Source: Notamacropus eugenii (taxonomy: Eukaryota > Chordata > Mammalia > Diprotodontia > Macropodidae). From it: a stretch of DNA of 64,000 nucleotides. The stretch covers positions 148,517,856 to 148,581,855 of the forward strand of contig NC_092875.1 of the NCBI RefSeq assembly GCF_028372415.1, written 5' to 3'. The position numbers and the translations under genes were made by a program. The notes under the pieces are model-generated. The model was not told the DNA's origin. It saw only the letters and a program-made list of their open reading frames with translations, and searched no databases. Of the stretch, positions 11,098-26,331 are shown in pieces (positions within the stretch are counted from its first letter, which is position 1; the number at the start of each line of letters is the position of its first letter).

Positions 11098-11955
11098 CTT
11101 TTTTTTTTAACTTTATTTATTTATTTTAAGTTTTCAACATGCACTTCCACAAAATTTTGAGCTCCAGATTTTCTCCCTATCTCTCCCTTCCACCCCAAAA
11201 ACGCTATGCATTCTGATTGTACCTTCCACCAATGTGCACTCCCTTCTAACACCCCTTCCTTCCCTTATCCCCATATTCTCTCTTGTCATGTAGGGCAAGA
11301 TAAATTCCTGTACCCCATAACCTGTATTTCTCATTTCCCAGTTGTTCACAAAAATAAGTCTCAACATTTGTTCCTAAAACTTTGAGTTCCAACGTCTCTT
11401 CCTTCCTCCCTCACCCACCCATCCCCACTAAGAAGGTAAGCAATTCAATATAGGCTATATATGTGTAGCTTTGCAAATGATTTCCATAATAGTCATGTTG
11501 TATAAGACTAACTATATTTCCCTCCATCCTATTCTGCCCCCCATTTATTCTATTCTCTTTGGACCTTGTCCCTCCCCAAGAGTATTTACTTCTAATTGCT
11601 CCCTCCTCCCATTTGCCCTCCCTTCCATCATCCCCCTGACCCTGCTTATCCCCTTCTCCCCTACCTTCCTAGAGTGTAAGATAAATTTCAATACCAAATT
11701 GAGTGTGCATGTTATTCCTTCCACGACTCAGATATGATGAGAGTAAGCTTCACTTTTCCCCTCTCACCTCCCTCCTTTTCCCCTCCATTGGAAAAGCTTT
11801 TTCTTGCCTCTTCTATGAGAGATAATTGGCCCCATTCCATTTCTCCCTTTCTCCTCCCAATATATTCCTCTCTCACCCTTTAATTTTATTTTTTAGATAT
11901 CATCCCTTCCTATTCAAATCACCCTGTGCTCTCTGTCTCTCTCTCTCTTTCTCTA

Positions 11956-11997
<42 letters not shown>

Positions 11998-13872
11998 ATC
12001 CCTCCAACTATCCAGATACTGAAAAAAGTTTCAAGAGTTACAAATATTATCTTTCCATGTAGGAATGTAAACAGTTCAACTTTAGTGAGTCCCTTGTGAT
12101 TTCTCTTTCTTGCTTACCTTTTCATGTTTCTCTTGATTCTTGTGTTTGAAAATCACATTTTCTATTCAGGTCTTATATTTTCATCAAGAACACTTGAAAG
12201 TCCTCTATTTCATTGAATGACCATTTTTTCCCCTGAAGTATTATACTCAGTTTTCCTGGGTAGGTGATTCTTTGTTTTAATCCTAGTTCCTTTGATTTCT
12301 GGAATATCATATTCCAAGCCCTTTGATCCCTTAATGTAGAAGTTGCTAGATCTTGTGTTATCCTGATTGTATTTCCACAATACTCCAATTGTTCCTTTCT
12401 AGCTGCTTGCAATATTTTCTCCTTGATCTTAGAAGTCTGGAATTTGGCTACAATAGCCCTAGGAGTTTCTCTTTTTGGATCTCTTTCAGGAGGTCATCGG
12501 TGGATTCTTTCAATATTTATTTTGCCCTCTGGTTCTAGAATATCAGGGCAGTTTTCCTTGATAATTTCATGAAAGATGATGTCTAGGCTCTTTTTTGATC
12601 GTGGCTTTCAGGTAGACTTACATTGTCTCTCCTGGATCTATTTTCCAGGTCAGTTGTTTTTCCAATGAGATATTTCACATTATCTTCCATTTTTTCATTC
12701 TTTTGGTTTTGTTTTGTAATTTCTTGGTTTCTCATAAAGTCATTAGCTTCCATCTGTTCCATTCTAATTTTTAAAGGACTGTTTTCTTCAGTGAGCTTTT
12801 GAACCTCCTTTTCCATTTGACTAATTCTGCTTTTTAAAGCATTCTTCTCCTCATTGGCATTTTGGACCTCTTGCCAATTGAATTAGCCTATTTTTAAAGG
12901 TGTTATTTTCTTCAGCATTTTTTTGGGTCTCCTTTAGCAAGCTGTTGATTCGCTTTTCATGATATTCTTGCATCACTCTCATTGCTCTTCCCAATTTTTC
13001 CTCCACCTCTCTTACTTGATTTTCAAAATACTTTCTGAGCTCTTCCATGTCCTGGGACCATTGCATATTTATTTTGGAGGTTTTGGATGCAGAAGCCTTG
13101 ACTTTTATGTCTTCCCCTGATGGTAAATTTGTTCTTCCTCATCTGAAAGGATGGGAGAGAATATCTGTTCACCAAGAAAGTAACCTTCTATGGTCTTATT
13201 TTTTTTCCCTTTTTTGGGCATTTTCCCAACCAGTTACTTGACTTTTGGGTCCTTTGTCAAGAGTAGGGTATACTCTGGGGACCTGTAAATTCTCAGTTCC
13301 TCCAAGGTGGCACAATCAAGGGAGAGGAGTTTACTGAGATTCATATCAGCTGCTCAATACCTCCAGAGGTTTTAGGCGGGGGGCAGGGCTGCCACTCAGG
13401 TCTGAGGTCCAGATCAGTTGCTCAATTCCCCCAGGGGCTTTAAGCCAAGTGCTCCAACAATGGAGCCTGGCTGCTGCTGCCACTGCCACCTGGGCCTGGG
13501 ACTAGGGGAGGACGCTGCTCCCTTGCACAGAAGTGAAAAAGCTCTCACTGATCTTTGAAGTGTCTTTGTTGCCTGTGGGTTGAGGGATCTGTGAGCCTCC
13601 ACCGCTGCTAGGGATTCTGCCCCCAAGGCCTGCTCTGACCCTGCTTCTCCCGGCACTGGAAGGCCAAGGCTTGGCTGTGCTCCGCTCCATATCCAGTGCA
13701 ACAGACTTTTCCCTTCGGCCTTCCAGGTCACCCTGAGCTGGAAATCTCCTCCACTTCATCATTCTGTGGCTTCGGCTGCACTAGAATTTGTTGAGAATCT
13801 TTCTTTACAGGTGTTTTATGGGCTGTGGGGGAAGAGCTAGAGTATATGCATCTTTCTACTCCACCACTTTGT
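11098..13872 (-). mobile_element. HAL1-like (half-L1) element, nearly full length
   Basis: Minus-strand order: 5'UTR (13872 back to about 13250), ORF1 (about 13240-12170, fragments encode EELRKYFENQVREVEEKLG and a coiled coil, then LEYCGNTIRITQDLATSTL of the C-terminal domain), pyrimidine-rich linker (about 12060-11520), and L1-type 3'UTR (11480-11105, complement of 'aattttgagctccagatttt'). Linker and 3'UTR join near 11515 with no endonuclease or reverse transcriptase. HAL1s are ORF1-only relatives known from mammals including opossum. ORF1 is broken into at least three frames. Confidence 0.75.
11958..11995. repeat. (TG)n microsatellite
   Basis: About 19 uninterrupted GT dinucleotides inside the HAL1-like linker, preceded by a (TC)n run. 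Confidence 0.95.
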
Positions 13873-13879
13873 TTCCTTG

Positions 13880-14670
13880 TTGGTTTTCTTTTGTTCTCTG
13901 CTGTGCACTTTTTACTTTATTTTTTCCCTTCCCCTGTTTCCCCATGCTAAAGAAATCTACAATTCAATGCAGATATACATACATATATACTTATAAACAT
14001 ATATATATATATATGCACACATACACACATATGTAAGATGGCACTATGCTTATTTCTTCCTATCATCTGTTTCTCTGAAAGTGGATATCACCTTCCTTCA
14101 TAAGTTCAAGTCTTTCCATGTCTTTCTAAATCTAAATCAACCAACTCATCACTTCCTACACCACAGCAATATTTTAATCCAATCATATCCTATCTGAGAG
14201 ATTGTCTATGGAAGTTTATCCCCAATTTTCTGGATTCCTTCCGTTCTTGGCTACAAAGTTTTTATTTATACAAGCAAATTTTAATTTAAAATAATCAAAA
14301 TTATCATTTTATACTTTAACAATGCTCTTACCTTATAATATAGCTTAAGATCTGATACTGCTGAATCTACTTACTTTACATCTTTTTTCCTCTGGTTTCT
14401 TTGAAGTTTCTGACCTTTTGTTCCTTCAAATGAACTTTGTTATTATTTTTTCTCACTCAGTAAAATAGTTTTTATGATTTTAATTGGGATGACTGAATAA
14501 ATAGATTAATTAGGTAAAATTGTTATTCTAAAATTTATATTGGCTTTACCTGCCTATGAACAATAAATATCCCTTCAGTTATTTAGAACTGAGTTTATTC
14601 ATATAAAGTGTTTTATGTTTAAGTTCCTATAATTTCTGTGTCTGTTGGCAGGCATACACTCAGGTATTTT
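13880..14670 (-). mobile_element. Old L1 3' fragment
   Basis: Complement carries diverged L1 3'UTR ('gtctttccatgtctttctaa') and the ORF2 C-terminal region ('aaatagattaattaggtaaa', compare 15990). It covers ORF2 sequence also present in the neighbouring L1, so it is a separate copy. A TA/CA microsatellite (13972-14033) lies inside. Confidence 0.6.
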
Positions 14671-15489
14671 ATGTATGTAGCTTTACATCCCTTTGGGCAT
14701 AGTTCCAAATTGCTCTCCAGAGTGGTTGGATCAGTTCACAACTCTACCAACAGTACTTTAGAGGCCCTATTTTTCCATGTCCCCTACAACATTTGTCATT
14801 TTCCTTTTCTGTCATATTACCCAACCAGATAGGTGTGAGGTGGTACTGCAGAGTGTTCTGATTTGTACTTCTCTAATCAATAGTGATTTAGACCACTTTT
14901 TATATGTCTATAAATAGTTTTAATTTCTTCATCTGAAAGCTATATGTTCATAGAGAATGACTTGAATTCTTATAAATTTGATTCAGTTCTTTATATGTTT
15001 GTAAAATAAGGCATTTATCAGAGAAACTCATAAAAAATTTTCTCCCAGTTTCCCTGCTTTCCTTTTAATCTTGGCTGCATTGGTTTTGTTTGTGCAAAAA
15101 ACTTTTCAATTTAATGTAATCAAAATTATCCATTTTACTTCTTATAATGCTCTCTATCTTTTGTTTGGTCATAAATTCTTCCCTTATCCATAGATTGGGA
15201 AAGTATTCCTTGTTCTCCTAATTTGCTTATTATATCATCCTTTATGACTAAATCATGCACCCATTGTGACCTTATCCCAATATATGCTGTGAGAGGTTGC
15301 ATAATACCTAGTACCAGCCAAACTGCTTTCCAGTTTTACTAACAATTTTTGTCCAATAATGAGTTCTTGTCCCAGAAGCTTACATCTTTTCATTTATGAA
15401 AAATTAGATTACTATGGTCATTTACTACTATGTATTATGTATCTAATGTATTCCACTGATCCATCATTCTATTTCTTAGCCAATATGAG

Positions 15490-15808
15490 TGTGTGTGTTT
15501 GTCCTTCGTTGCCAAAGAAGACCATGCCATCAGAGAAATGATGACATGACTTGCACTTGACTTTGTTTTGAGTGAGGGAGGGCTGTGCAGGTCACCAGCC
15601 TCACTTCTCCTCCAGAGCCATCTGAATCCAATGACCAGATATTCATCAGGCTGACTGGTGATGACCCATGATGAGGCAATTGGGGTTAAGTGACTTGCCC
15701 AAGGTCACACAACTAGTGAGTGTCAAGTGTCTGAGGTGAGATTTGAACTCAGGTCCTCTTGACTCCTGCACTGGTGCTCTATCCACTGCACCACCTAGAT
15801 GCCCCAAA
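15490..15808 (-). mobile_element. tRNA-derived SINE with RTE tail, with target-site duplication
   Basis: Close copy of the unit at 2112-2420. It is flanked by CAATATGAG direct repeats (15481-15489 and 15809-15817), the target-site duplication made on insertion into L1 ORF2. Confidence 0.9.
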
Positions 15809-16332
15809 CAATATGAGATAGTTTTGGTGATTACCACTTTGTAATAGGTTTGAAATTTGATATGTCTAGGCCAGATTTCATATTTTCTTTCATTGATTAC
15901 CTTGATATTCCTGACCTGTTGTTCTTCCAGGTGAATTTTGTTATTTTTTCTAGCTCTACTCATACTTTTTTATAAGTTTGATTAGTATGGCACTGTATAA
16001 ATAAATTAATTTATGTAGAATTGTCATTTTTATTACATTGGTTCAGCCTACCCAGAAGTAATTAATATTTCTGTAATTGTTTAGATCTGATTTTGTGTGA
16101 AAAGTTTATTGTAATTGTTTTCATATAGTTTCTTAGTTTGTCTTGGCAGGTAGACTTCTTTCTATATTTTGCTGCTGGACTTCATTGGTAATATATAGAA
16201 ATGCTGATGATTTATGTGGTTTATATCCTACAACTTTGCTGAAGTTGTTGATTATTTCAACTAGTTTTTTAGTTGATTCTCTAGGATTCTCTAAATATAG
16301 CATCATATCATCTGAAGAGAGTGATAGTTTTA

Positions 16333-17165
16333 AATGTTGGAGAAGATGTGGGAAAACTGGAACACTAATGCATTGTTGGTACAATTATGAACTGATCCAA
16401 CCATTCTGGAAAGCAATTTGGAACTATGCCCAAAGGCATATAAAATTGTGCATAACAAGCAATAGCACCTCTGGGTCTGTATCCCAAAGAGATCATAAAA
16501 ATGGGAAAAGGACCCACACACAGAAAAATATTTATAGCAATTCTTTTTGCGGTGGCCAAGAATTGGAAATTGAGGGGATGCCCACCAAATGGGGAATGGC
16601 TGAACAAATTGTGGTATATGAATGTAATGGAATATTATTGTGCTATAAGAAATGATGAGCAGGCAGACTTCAGAAAAACCTGAAAAGACTTATATGAACT
16701 GATGCTGAGTGAACTGAGCAGAATCATGAGAACAATGTACACAGTAACATCCACATTGTACACTGACTGACTTTGATAGACTTAGCTCTTCTCAGCAATG
16801 CAAGGACCTAAGAGAACTCCAAAAGACTCATGATGGAAAATGCTATCCACTTCCAGGGAAAGAACTTTGGAGTCTAAATGCAGATAGAAACATACGATTT
16901 GCTCTCCTTTTCTTATGTTGTTTTGTTTTGTTTCTTTTTTCTTGTGGTGCCTCCCATTAGTTCTAATTCTTCTTTATATCATGACTAATGTGAAAAGGGT
17001 ACAAATATAAGTAGAGCCCATATCAGATTGCACGCTGTCTTGGGGAGGGGGGAGGAAAGAGAGAGGGAGAAAATTAAAACTCAAAAAATTTTATGAAAGA
17101 GAATGTTGAAAATTAAAAATAAATTAATCTTATATATATATATATGTATATATATAAAGAGAGAG
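16333..17165 (+). mobile_element. 5'-truncated L1 3' end inserted in opposite orientation
   Basis: Reads as L1 on the plus strand ('gttggagaagatgtgggaaa', 'gaacaaattgtggtatatga', 'gcaggcagacttcagaaaaa', 'gggaaagaactttgga') and ends 'atgttgaaaattaaaaataa' followed by a TA/GA simple repeat. The host minus-strand L1 stops at 16332 ('gagagtgatagtt') and resumes near 17170. It is more L1-like than its host, so it is younger. Confidence 0.8.
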
Positions 17166-17170
17166 AGAGT
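17131..17170. repeat. (TA)n(GA)n simple repeat
   Basis: Grown at the poly-A end of the L1 insertion. Confidence 0.85.
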
Positions 17171-20133
17171 CTTCACTTACTGCTATAGCTACATTTCTAA
17201 TGCTATTCTATAGCTAGCATTTCTATTATACTGAATAATAGTGGTGATAATGGGCATCCTTTTTTCACCCTGATCTTATTGAGAAGGCTTCTAGTTTTTC
17301 CCCATTACAGATAATGTTTGCTAATGGTTTTAGACAGATACTATGTGTCATTTTAAGGCAAGCTCCATTTATTCCTATGCTTTCTAGGAATGAGTGTCTT
17401 GTTTTGTCAAAAGATTTTCTGTGTCTATTGAGATAATCACATAATTTTTGCTGTTTTTGTTATTGACGGTCAATTATGTTGGTAGTTTTCCTAATATTGT
17501 GCCAGCTCTGCATACCTGGTATAAATTCCACCTAGATCTTAGTGATATATTGCTGAAATTTCCTTGCTAGCTTTTTAATTGAAATTTTTGCATCAATATT
17601 CATTAGGGAAATTAGTATATAGTTTTCTTTCTCTGTTTGGGCTCTTTTTCATTTATATAGCAGCACTATAGTTTTGTCACAAAAGGAATTTGGTCGAACT
17701 CCTTGTTGGCCCATTTTCCCAAATAATTGATATTGTATTGAAATTGTCTTTTAAATGTTTGGTAGAATTCATTTGTGAATCAATCTAGTACTGGAGTTTT
17801 TTCTTAAGGAGCTCACTGAAGGCTTGTTCAATTCTTTTTTCTAAGATAGGATTATTTAAATATTCAATTTCCTCTTTTGTTAATTTGGTCAGTTTATACT
17901 GTTTTAAAAATATTCATCCATTTCACTTAGACTGTCTGATTTATTGGCATATAGTTAATCAAAATAGCTCCTAATAATGCTTTAATTTCATCTTCATTGG
18001 TGGTAAAGTCACCATTTGCAGTTTTGATAGTGGTAATTTGAATGTTCTTTTTTTTAACCAAATTAACAATGATTTATTTACTTTATTGGGATTTTTCCCC
18101 ATAAAACCAGCTCTTAGTTTTATTTATTAGTTCAATGATTTTCTTACTTCTATTAATTTTATTAATCTCTGCTTTGATCTTCAGGATTTCTAATTTGGCA
18201 TTTAATTGGAACAGTTTATTTTTTCTTCTTCTAGTTTTTATTAGTTGCATGCCCAATTCATTGATCTTCTCTTTCTCCATTTTATTGCTGTAAGCATTTA
18301 GAGAGAAAATTTTCCTAAAGTATTGCTTTGGCTGCATCTCACAAATTTTGGTATGTTGTTTCCTTGTTATAATTCTCTTTAATGAAATTATTGCTTCTAT
18401 GATTTATTCTTTGACCCACCCAGGGTTTAAGATTAGATTATTTAACATCTAATTAATTTTTAATTTATGTTTCTATGGTCCTTTATATTGAATTTATTTT
18501 TTTACTGCATTATGATGTGAAGAAGATGCATTTAATATTTCTGCTTTACTGCATTTGATTGTGAGGTTTTCATGCTTTAACACATTGTCAGTTTTTGTGA
18601 AGGTGTCATATACCACTGAGAGAATGGTATACTCTTTTCTATTTCCATTCAGTTTAAATTCTATTTATCTCCTTAACTTTTTTCTTGTTTTTTTTTTTTT
18701 TTTGGCTATATTTATTTTGTTCTGAGAGGGGAAATTTGAGGTCCCCTGCTAGTATGGTTTTCCTTCTATTTCCTCCTATAACTCATTTAACTTTTCCTTT
18801 AAGAATTTGGATGCTTTGCCATTCATTGCTTATATGTTTAGTACTGGTATTACTTCATTGTCTTTGGTACTATTTAGCAAAATGCAGCTTCTCTGCTTAT
18901 CTCTTTTAATTAGATCTTTTTTGGGTTTTGTTTTGCCTGAGATTATGATTGCTACCCCTGCTTTTTTTTTCACTTCAATTGAAGCATAATAGATTCTTCT
19001 TCAGTCCCTTACCTTTACTCTGTGTTTCTCTCTGCTTCAAGTATGTTTCTTGTAAACAACATATTATAATATTCTTGTTTTTAATCCACTCTGTCATCCC
19101 CTTCTGTTTTATGGGTAACTTTGTCCCATTTACATTCACAGTTATGATTAATATGCATTTCCCTCCATCCTACTTTCTCCCCATGTTTATCCTTCTCTCT
19201 TTCTTTTTTTCTTTGTTCCTCTTTTGTTTTGCTTCTGACTACCATTTCTACCAATTTATTCTTCCTTTTATCAGTACTACTCAAGTACCACTCTCTCTTT
19301 TCTCCCCTGCCTCTGCTTCTCCTTCCCTGGTGGATAAGATAGATTTCAGCACTCAACTAAGTTTGTTTGTTATTTCCTCTTTGAGCCAATTCCAATGAGA
19401 GTAAGGTTCAAGCACTACCCACACTATTCCCCTTGTCTATAAAAGCTCTTTTGTCCTCTTTTATGTAAGATAATTCATTCCATTCTACCTCTCCCTTTCC
19501 TCTTCTCCCAGTTCATTCCTCTTTCTCATTCCTTAATTTTACTTTTTTGGATATCATTACATTGTAGTCAACTTACACTTGTGCTCTCTCTCTATGTATA
19601 CTCCTCCTAAGTGTCCTAATAATGATATTCTTAGGAGTTACAATTATAATTTTTCCATAGGAATGTAAGCATTTTAACTTTATTGATTCTCTTAAGATTT
19701 CTTTTTCATGTTTACCTTTTTATCCTTTTCTTGAGTCTTGTATTTGAAAAACTAAATTTTCTAATCAGCTCTGGCCTTTTGATCAGGAATGCCTGAAGTC
19801 TTCTATTTCATTAAATATCCATTTGTTTTCCTTGAAGAATTATACTGTTTTACTGTGTAGGTGGTTTTTGATTATAATCCTAGCTCCTTTGCCCTTTGGG
19901 AATGTTATATTCTTACTCTTTTAATTTTTTAATGTGGAAGCTGCTAAATATTGTGTGGCTCCATGATATTTGAACAGTTTCTTTCTAGTGGCCTGCAACA
20001 TTTTCTCTTTGATCTGGGGGCACTGAAAATTGGCTATAATATTCCTGGGAGCTTTTACTTTGGGATGTCTTTCAGGAGTTGATTGGTGGATTTTTTTTAT
20101 TTCTATTTTACCTTCTGGTTCTAGGATATCAGG

Positions 20134-22745
<2,612 letters not shown>

Positions 22746-22746
22746 G

Positions 22747-22857
22747 CTGGTGGTTTTGCACAAGCCTCCCTCACTTAAATCCAATTCACTTGCATGTCAT
22801 GACAACATCTTCCTGATATCCTGGTCCTCTTTGAGATCAAAGGACAAACAGCAACCT
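22747..22857 (+). mobile_element. RTE-tailed SINE/RTE 3' fragment
   Basis: 'agctggtggttttgcacaag', 'cttgcatgtcatgacaacat', 'tcctctttgagatcaaagga' and a short (CAA) tail. This is the 3' part of an RTE-family element, directly after the PABPC4 tail. Confidence 0.7.
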
Positions 22858-23500
22858 ATATAAGTAGAAAAGCAGCTGCCCACTGGGGACTAAACTGGAA
22901 CTGGCCAGTTGGCAACACAGTGGTCTTTTCTTCCTTCCTTCTTTCCTTCCTTCTTTCCCTTTCCTCTGTCCACATAGGATATCACAACCTTACTAGCAGG
23001 CACTCTGCCCAAAGGGAACGTAAATCTTAATCTTTGAAAATTTTTTAACCTCAAGTCACTCTTGCTTTCATTGATTTGCTAACAATATATCCCAGGCTAA
23101 GCCCTACCTGGTCCTTGTTTGGACCCAGATTGGCCCAGAAAGAATGTAAATAGTGATTATTTCTCTTTTGGCCAGAAACCCTGAGGGTCTTACTCTCCTG
23201 GATCTATTTTTTTTAAAGAGGCCATTCTTTGCATGTTTTCTTATTAAGCCTTAATCATTGAATGGGCTTTTTTTCAGTCAAACTGAGACCTTAGCTTGAA
23301 AAGGTCCCCAATGGATCCTGGGTCATCTCCAGTTGTCCTAATTTATATCTGGCCACTAGACCCACATGGCTCTGGAGAAGAAAGCTAGGTTGGTGATTTT
23401 GCATAGCCTCCTGTACTTCAATCCAGTTCACTTACATGTCATGCCATCACCTCCCTGATGTCACAGTCCTTTTCAAGAATGAAGGAAAAATAGCAAATAT
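22858..23500 (+). mobile_element. RTE-related retroposon, longer copy
   Basis: From about 23308 it matches the RTE/SINE 3' region ('tgggtcatctccagttgtcc', 'ccacatggctctggagaaga', 'gtcatgccatcacctccctg') and ends at 23500 where L1 ORF1 resumes. The preceding 22858-23307 ('gctttttttcagtcaaactg', 'actggccagttggcaacaca') is probably an upstream part of the same element. That part is inferred from continuity, and it contains a (TTCC)n run near 22925-22965. Confidence 0.5.
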
Positions 23501-24839
23501 GATAGCTAGGCTTTTTTTTTATCTTTACTTTCAAGTAGTCTAATAATTCTTAAATTATCTCTCCTTAATCTATTTTCCAGATCAGTTGTTTTTCTAATGA
23601 GACGTTTCACATTTTCTTCTATTTTTTCAATCTTTTGATTTTGTTTTATTGTTTCTTGATGTCTTATGGAATCACTAGCTTCCATTTGTTTAATTCTTAT
23701 TCTTAAGGAATTATTTTTTTCATTGAACTATTGCACCTCCTTTTCCATTTGGCCAATTTTTTAAAAAACTTTTAAAGAACTTTTTAAAAAGTTCTTTTCT
23801 TCAGTGAATTTTTGTATATCTTTTCCCATTTAGCCAATTTTGCTTTTTAAGGAGTTCTTCAATGGATTTTTGTTCCTCTTTTGCCATTTGGCCTATTTTG
23901 TCTTTTAAGGTGTTATTTTACTCAGTAATTTTTTGTACCTCCTTTACCAAGCTGCTGACTCTTAGTTCATGATTTTCTTGCATTACTCTCATTTCTTTTC
24001 CCAAATTTCCTTGTGGCATTTGGGGGAGGGAGGTGGCCTGAGACCACTTGACATTTTTTGTAGCTGTTTGACATTGTTGTCTTCTTTTGAGTTTGTGTTT
24101 TGATCTTCCCTGTTACCTGGTAACGTCCTATGGTCAGATTCTTTTTCTGTTGTTTGCTTATTTTTTCATCCTATTTTTGAGTTTTAACTTTATGTTAAAG
24201 TTGGACTCTTTTCCCAGGATGGAGGAGACATTGTCCCAAGCTTCAGGTTTTTTGTGTTGTTGTTCTCAGAGCTACCTGTAGGGAGACCTGTAAGTTTCCA
24301 AGGCGGTATGATCTAAGGGGAGGTCTGGTCACTGTTCTCCTGGTTTGTGCTCTTATCTGTGAGCAACCACAAGCACTCTTTTCTGCTCTAGAACTGTGAT
24401 CCTGGTTTTCATTCTTGTTAACTTTCCTCATCACATTGAAACTGTTACTTAGGATTGCATATGGGCAATGTAACAGAGTCCTGCCCTCAGTGCCAGCAAA
24501 TGGTCTCTTGTAATCTCCTTTAGACTAGTTGTCTGAGCCCCTAACCATCTGTGGGCTGAGAGTGTCAGGAACCACAACCATTGGTTCAGTTGCCCCGAAA
24601 GTCTGCTGCTGGCTTGTCAGGGCAGGGCTTCTGTTGCACTGTGCTCCACTCTTCCCGCAGTAAGACAGGCACTTCCTACCAATCTTCTAAGTTGTCTTGG
24701 GCTGGAAAAAATTATTTCACCCTGTCCTTTTACTGATTCTGCCACTGCAGAATTCATTCTGAGATGTTATTTTAATATTACTTCCTGGCCATCTTCTCAC
24801 CATGCTGCCTATCCCTTTCAAACTCCCTATATGGTTATC

Positions 24840-24950
24840 TTCTCCAGTAAAATGTAATCATTTTAAGAGCAAGGACAAGGTCTTGCTTGTTTGTTACTGT
24901 ATCTCCAAAATTTAGCAAAGTATCTGATACTTAATAAATGTAATAAGCAA
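24840..24950 (+). mobile_element. L2 LINE 3' tail
   Basis: 'agagcaaggacaaggtcttg', 'gtatctccaaaatttagcaa', 'cttaataaatg': the characteristic L2 3'UTR order. Confidence 0.65.
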
Positions 24951-25012
24951 GCATTTAACAAATGCCTTCTCTATAAATCTACCACCTATCTATATTATTT
25001 ATCAGCTATCCA

Positions 25013-25030
25013 TCCATCCATCCATCATCC

Positions 25031-25112
<82 letters not shown>

Positions 25113-25128
25113 TTATCTATCATCTATC
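25013..25128. repeat. Compound tetranucleotide microsatellite (TCCA)n(TATC)n(TGTC)n
   Basis: Three successive tetramer motifs differing by one base each, ending with mixed TATC/TTTATC. It lies between two L2 tails. Confidence 0.95.
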
Positions 25129-25134
25129 TGTCTG

Positions 25135-25235
25135 GAATATAAACTCTTGGAGAGTAGAGACTTTTTTTAGTTTTTTGTATCCCTAACATAGTGTTTTACA
25201 TGTAATACATAACTGTTGAATTAAATGGTAGAATT
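25135..25235 (+). mobile_element. L2 LINE 3' tail
   Basis: 'ataaactcttggagagtaga', 'ttttgtatccctaacatagt', 'acataactgttgaatta'. Confidence 0.6.
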
Positions 25236-25349
25236 TTCAATTTGAGATTCTACTTCCCTTAACACACTCAGAATAAAGCTGGAAGATTCATCTGATTGTC
25301 ATATACATATGCCAATAAAATGCAGAGACACTAATTGGTACATTTCCTG

Positions 25350-25475
25350 CCTCTCTTTTTTTCTTCCTTCTTTCCTTCTTTTTTTCTTTCTTTCTTCCTT
25401 CCCTCCTCTCTCTCCCTCTCTATCTCTCTCTCTCTGTCTCGCTCTCTGTGTGTGTGTCTCTCTCTCCTCTCATCT
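25350..25475. repeat. Pyrimidine-rich (TTCC/TC)n low-complexity tract
   Basis: Strand-asymmetric C/T run with TTCC, TCTC and TGTG blocks. Confidence 0.85.
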
Positions 25476-25599
25476 CTAATCTCATGATGATGCTGTTAAC
25501 TCAAACTTTCACTGACACCACTTCCTTCAACCTCTGATTGGAATACTAGAAGATGAACTACCAAACTTCTCTCAATGTTTATTTTTAAAAGAGGTCAGA

Positions 25600-25815
25600 A
25601 ACAACTTTTTGGCTCACTCCACTCTACATCTGCTGCTCTGCCTGGTCTCAAAACCATGGAATAAGATACCTACTGGTCTCCTCTCCTCCCCCTTTCCTCC
25701 CCACTTTTGTCTCCTCCCATTAGACTGTAAGCTACCTGAGGGCAAGGACTGCTTTTCTTTTGTGTCAGTGCCCCAACACATAGTAGGTGCTTAATATATG
25801 TTTATTGAATTGGAT
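25600..25815 (+). mobile_element. L2 LINE 3' end
   Basis: 'tagactgtaagctacctgag', 'ggcaaggactgcttttcttt', 'acacatagtaggtgcttaat', 'gtttattgaattggattgg' are the L2 3'UTR. Confidence 0.75.
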
Positions 25816-25844
25816 TGGTTTGGATTTCTTTCTTATCAACAAAT

Positions 25845-26290
25845 CAACAAGCATTTATTAAGTGCTTACTATGTCCAGGCACTGTGCTGAGCACTGGGGA
25901 TATAAAGTTAGTAAAACTAAACCAAAACAAAAGAAGACATTTCCTAGGAGCTCACAATCTAATGAGGGAAACAAAATGCAAACAGTTGTACGGACAAGAT
26001 ATATACAGGATAAATTGGGTGTAGCCTCAAAGGGAAAGCACTAAGATTAAAGAAGATTGGGCAAGGCTTCTTGCAGAAGATGGGACTTTAGCAGAAATTT
26101 TAAAAAAGCCAGGGAAGCCAGGATGCAGAGATGAAGAAATGACTGGAGTCAAAAGATGGAGTGTATTGTTTAATGAAAAGCAAGGAGGTTATTAACACTG
26201 GATAGTAGAGTATCTGGAGGGGAATAAGGTATCACAAGACTGGAGAGGTAGAAAATGGCCAGATTATGAAGAGATTTCTTTATATCCTGA
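25845..26290 (+). repeat. Ancient interspersed repeat (unassigned family)
   Basis: Starts 'caacaagcatttattaagtg' and 'ctatgtccaggcactgtgct', then 'ggagctcacaatctaatgag', 'gcaaggcttcttgcagaaga', 'ccagggaagccaggatgcag' and 'ggccagattatgaagagatt'. It is collinear with the copy at 9783-10365. Confidence 0.65.
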
Positions 26291-26331
26291 ATTTAACAAG
26301 CATCAGATAAAATAGGCATTCTCATATACAT

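Noticed and set aside
15646-15963. Minus-strand frame with GGAVDRAPVQESRGPEFKSH
   Set aside because: Translation of the tRNA-like head of a SINE; the same words recur at other SINE copies.
18949-19398. 149-codon plus-strand frame with membrane-like composition
   Set aside because: Antisense of the L1 endonuclease start and inter-ORF linker.
25013-25128. CRISPR-like array
   Set aside because: Pure tetranucleotide microsatellite with no spacers, in a vertebrate genome.
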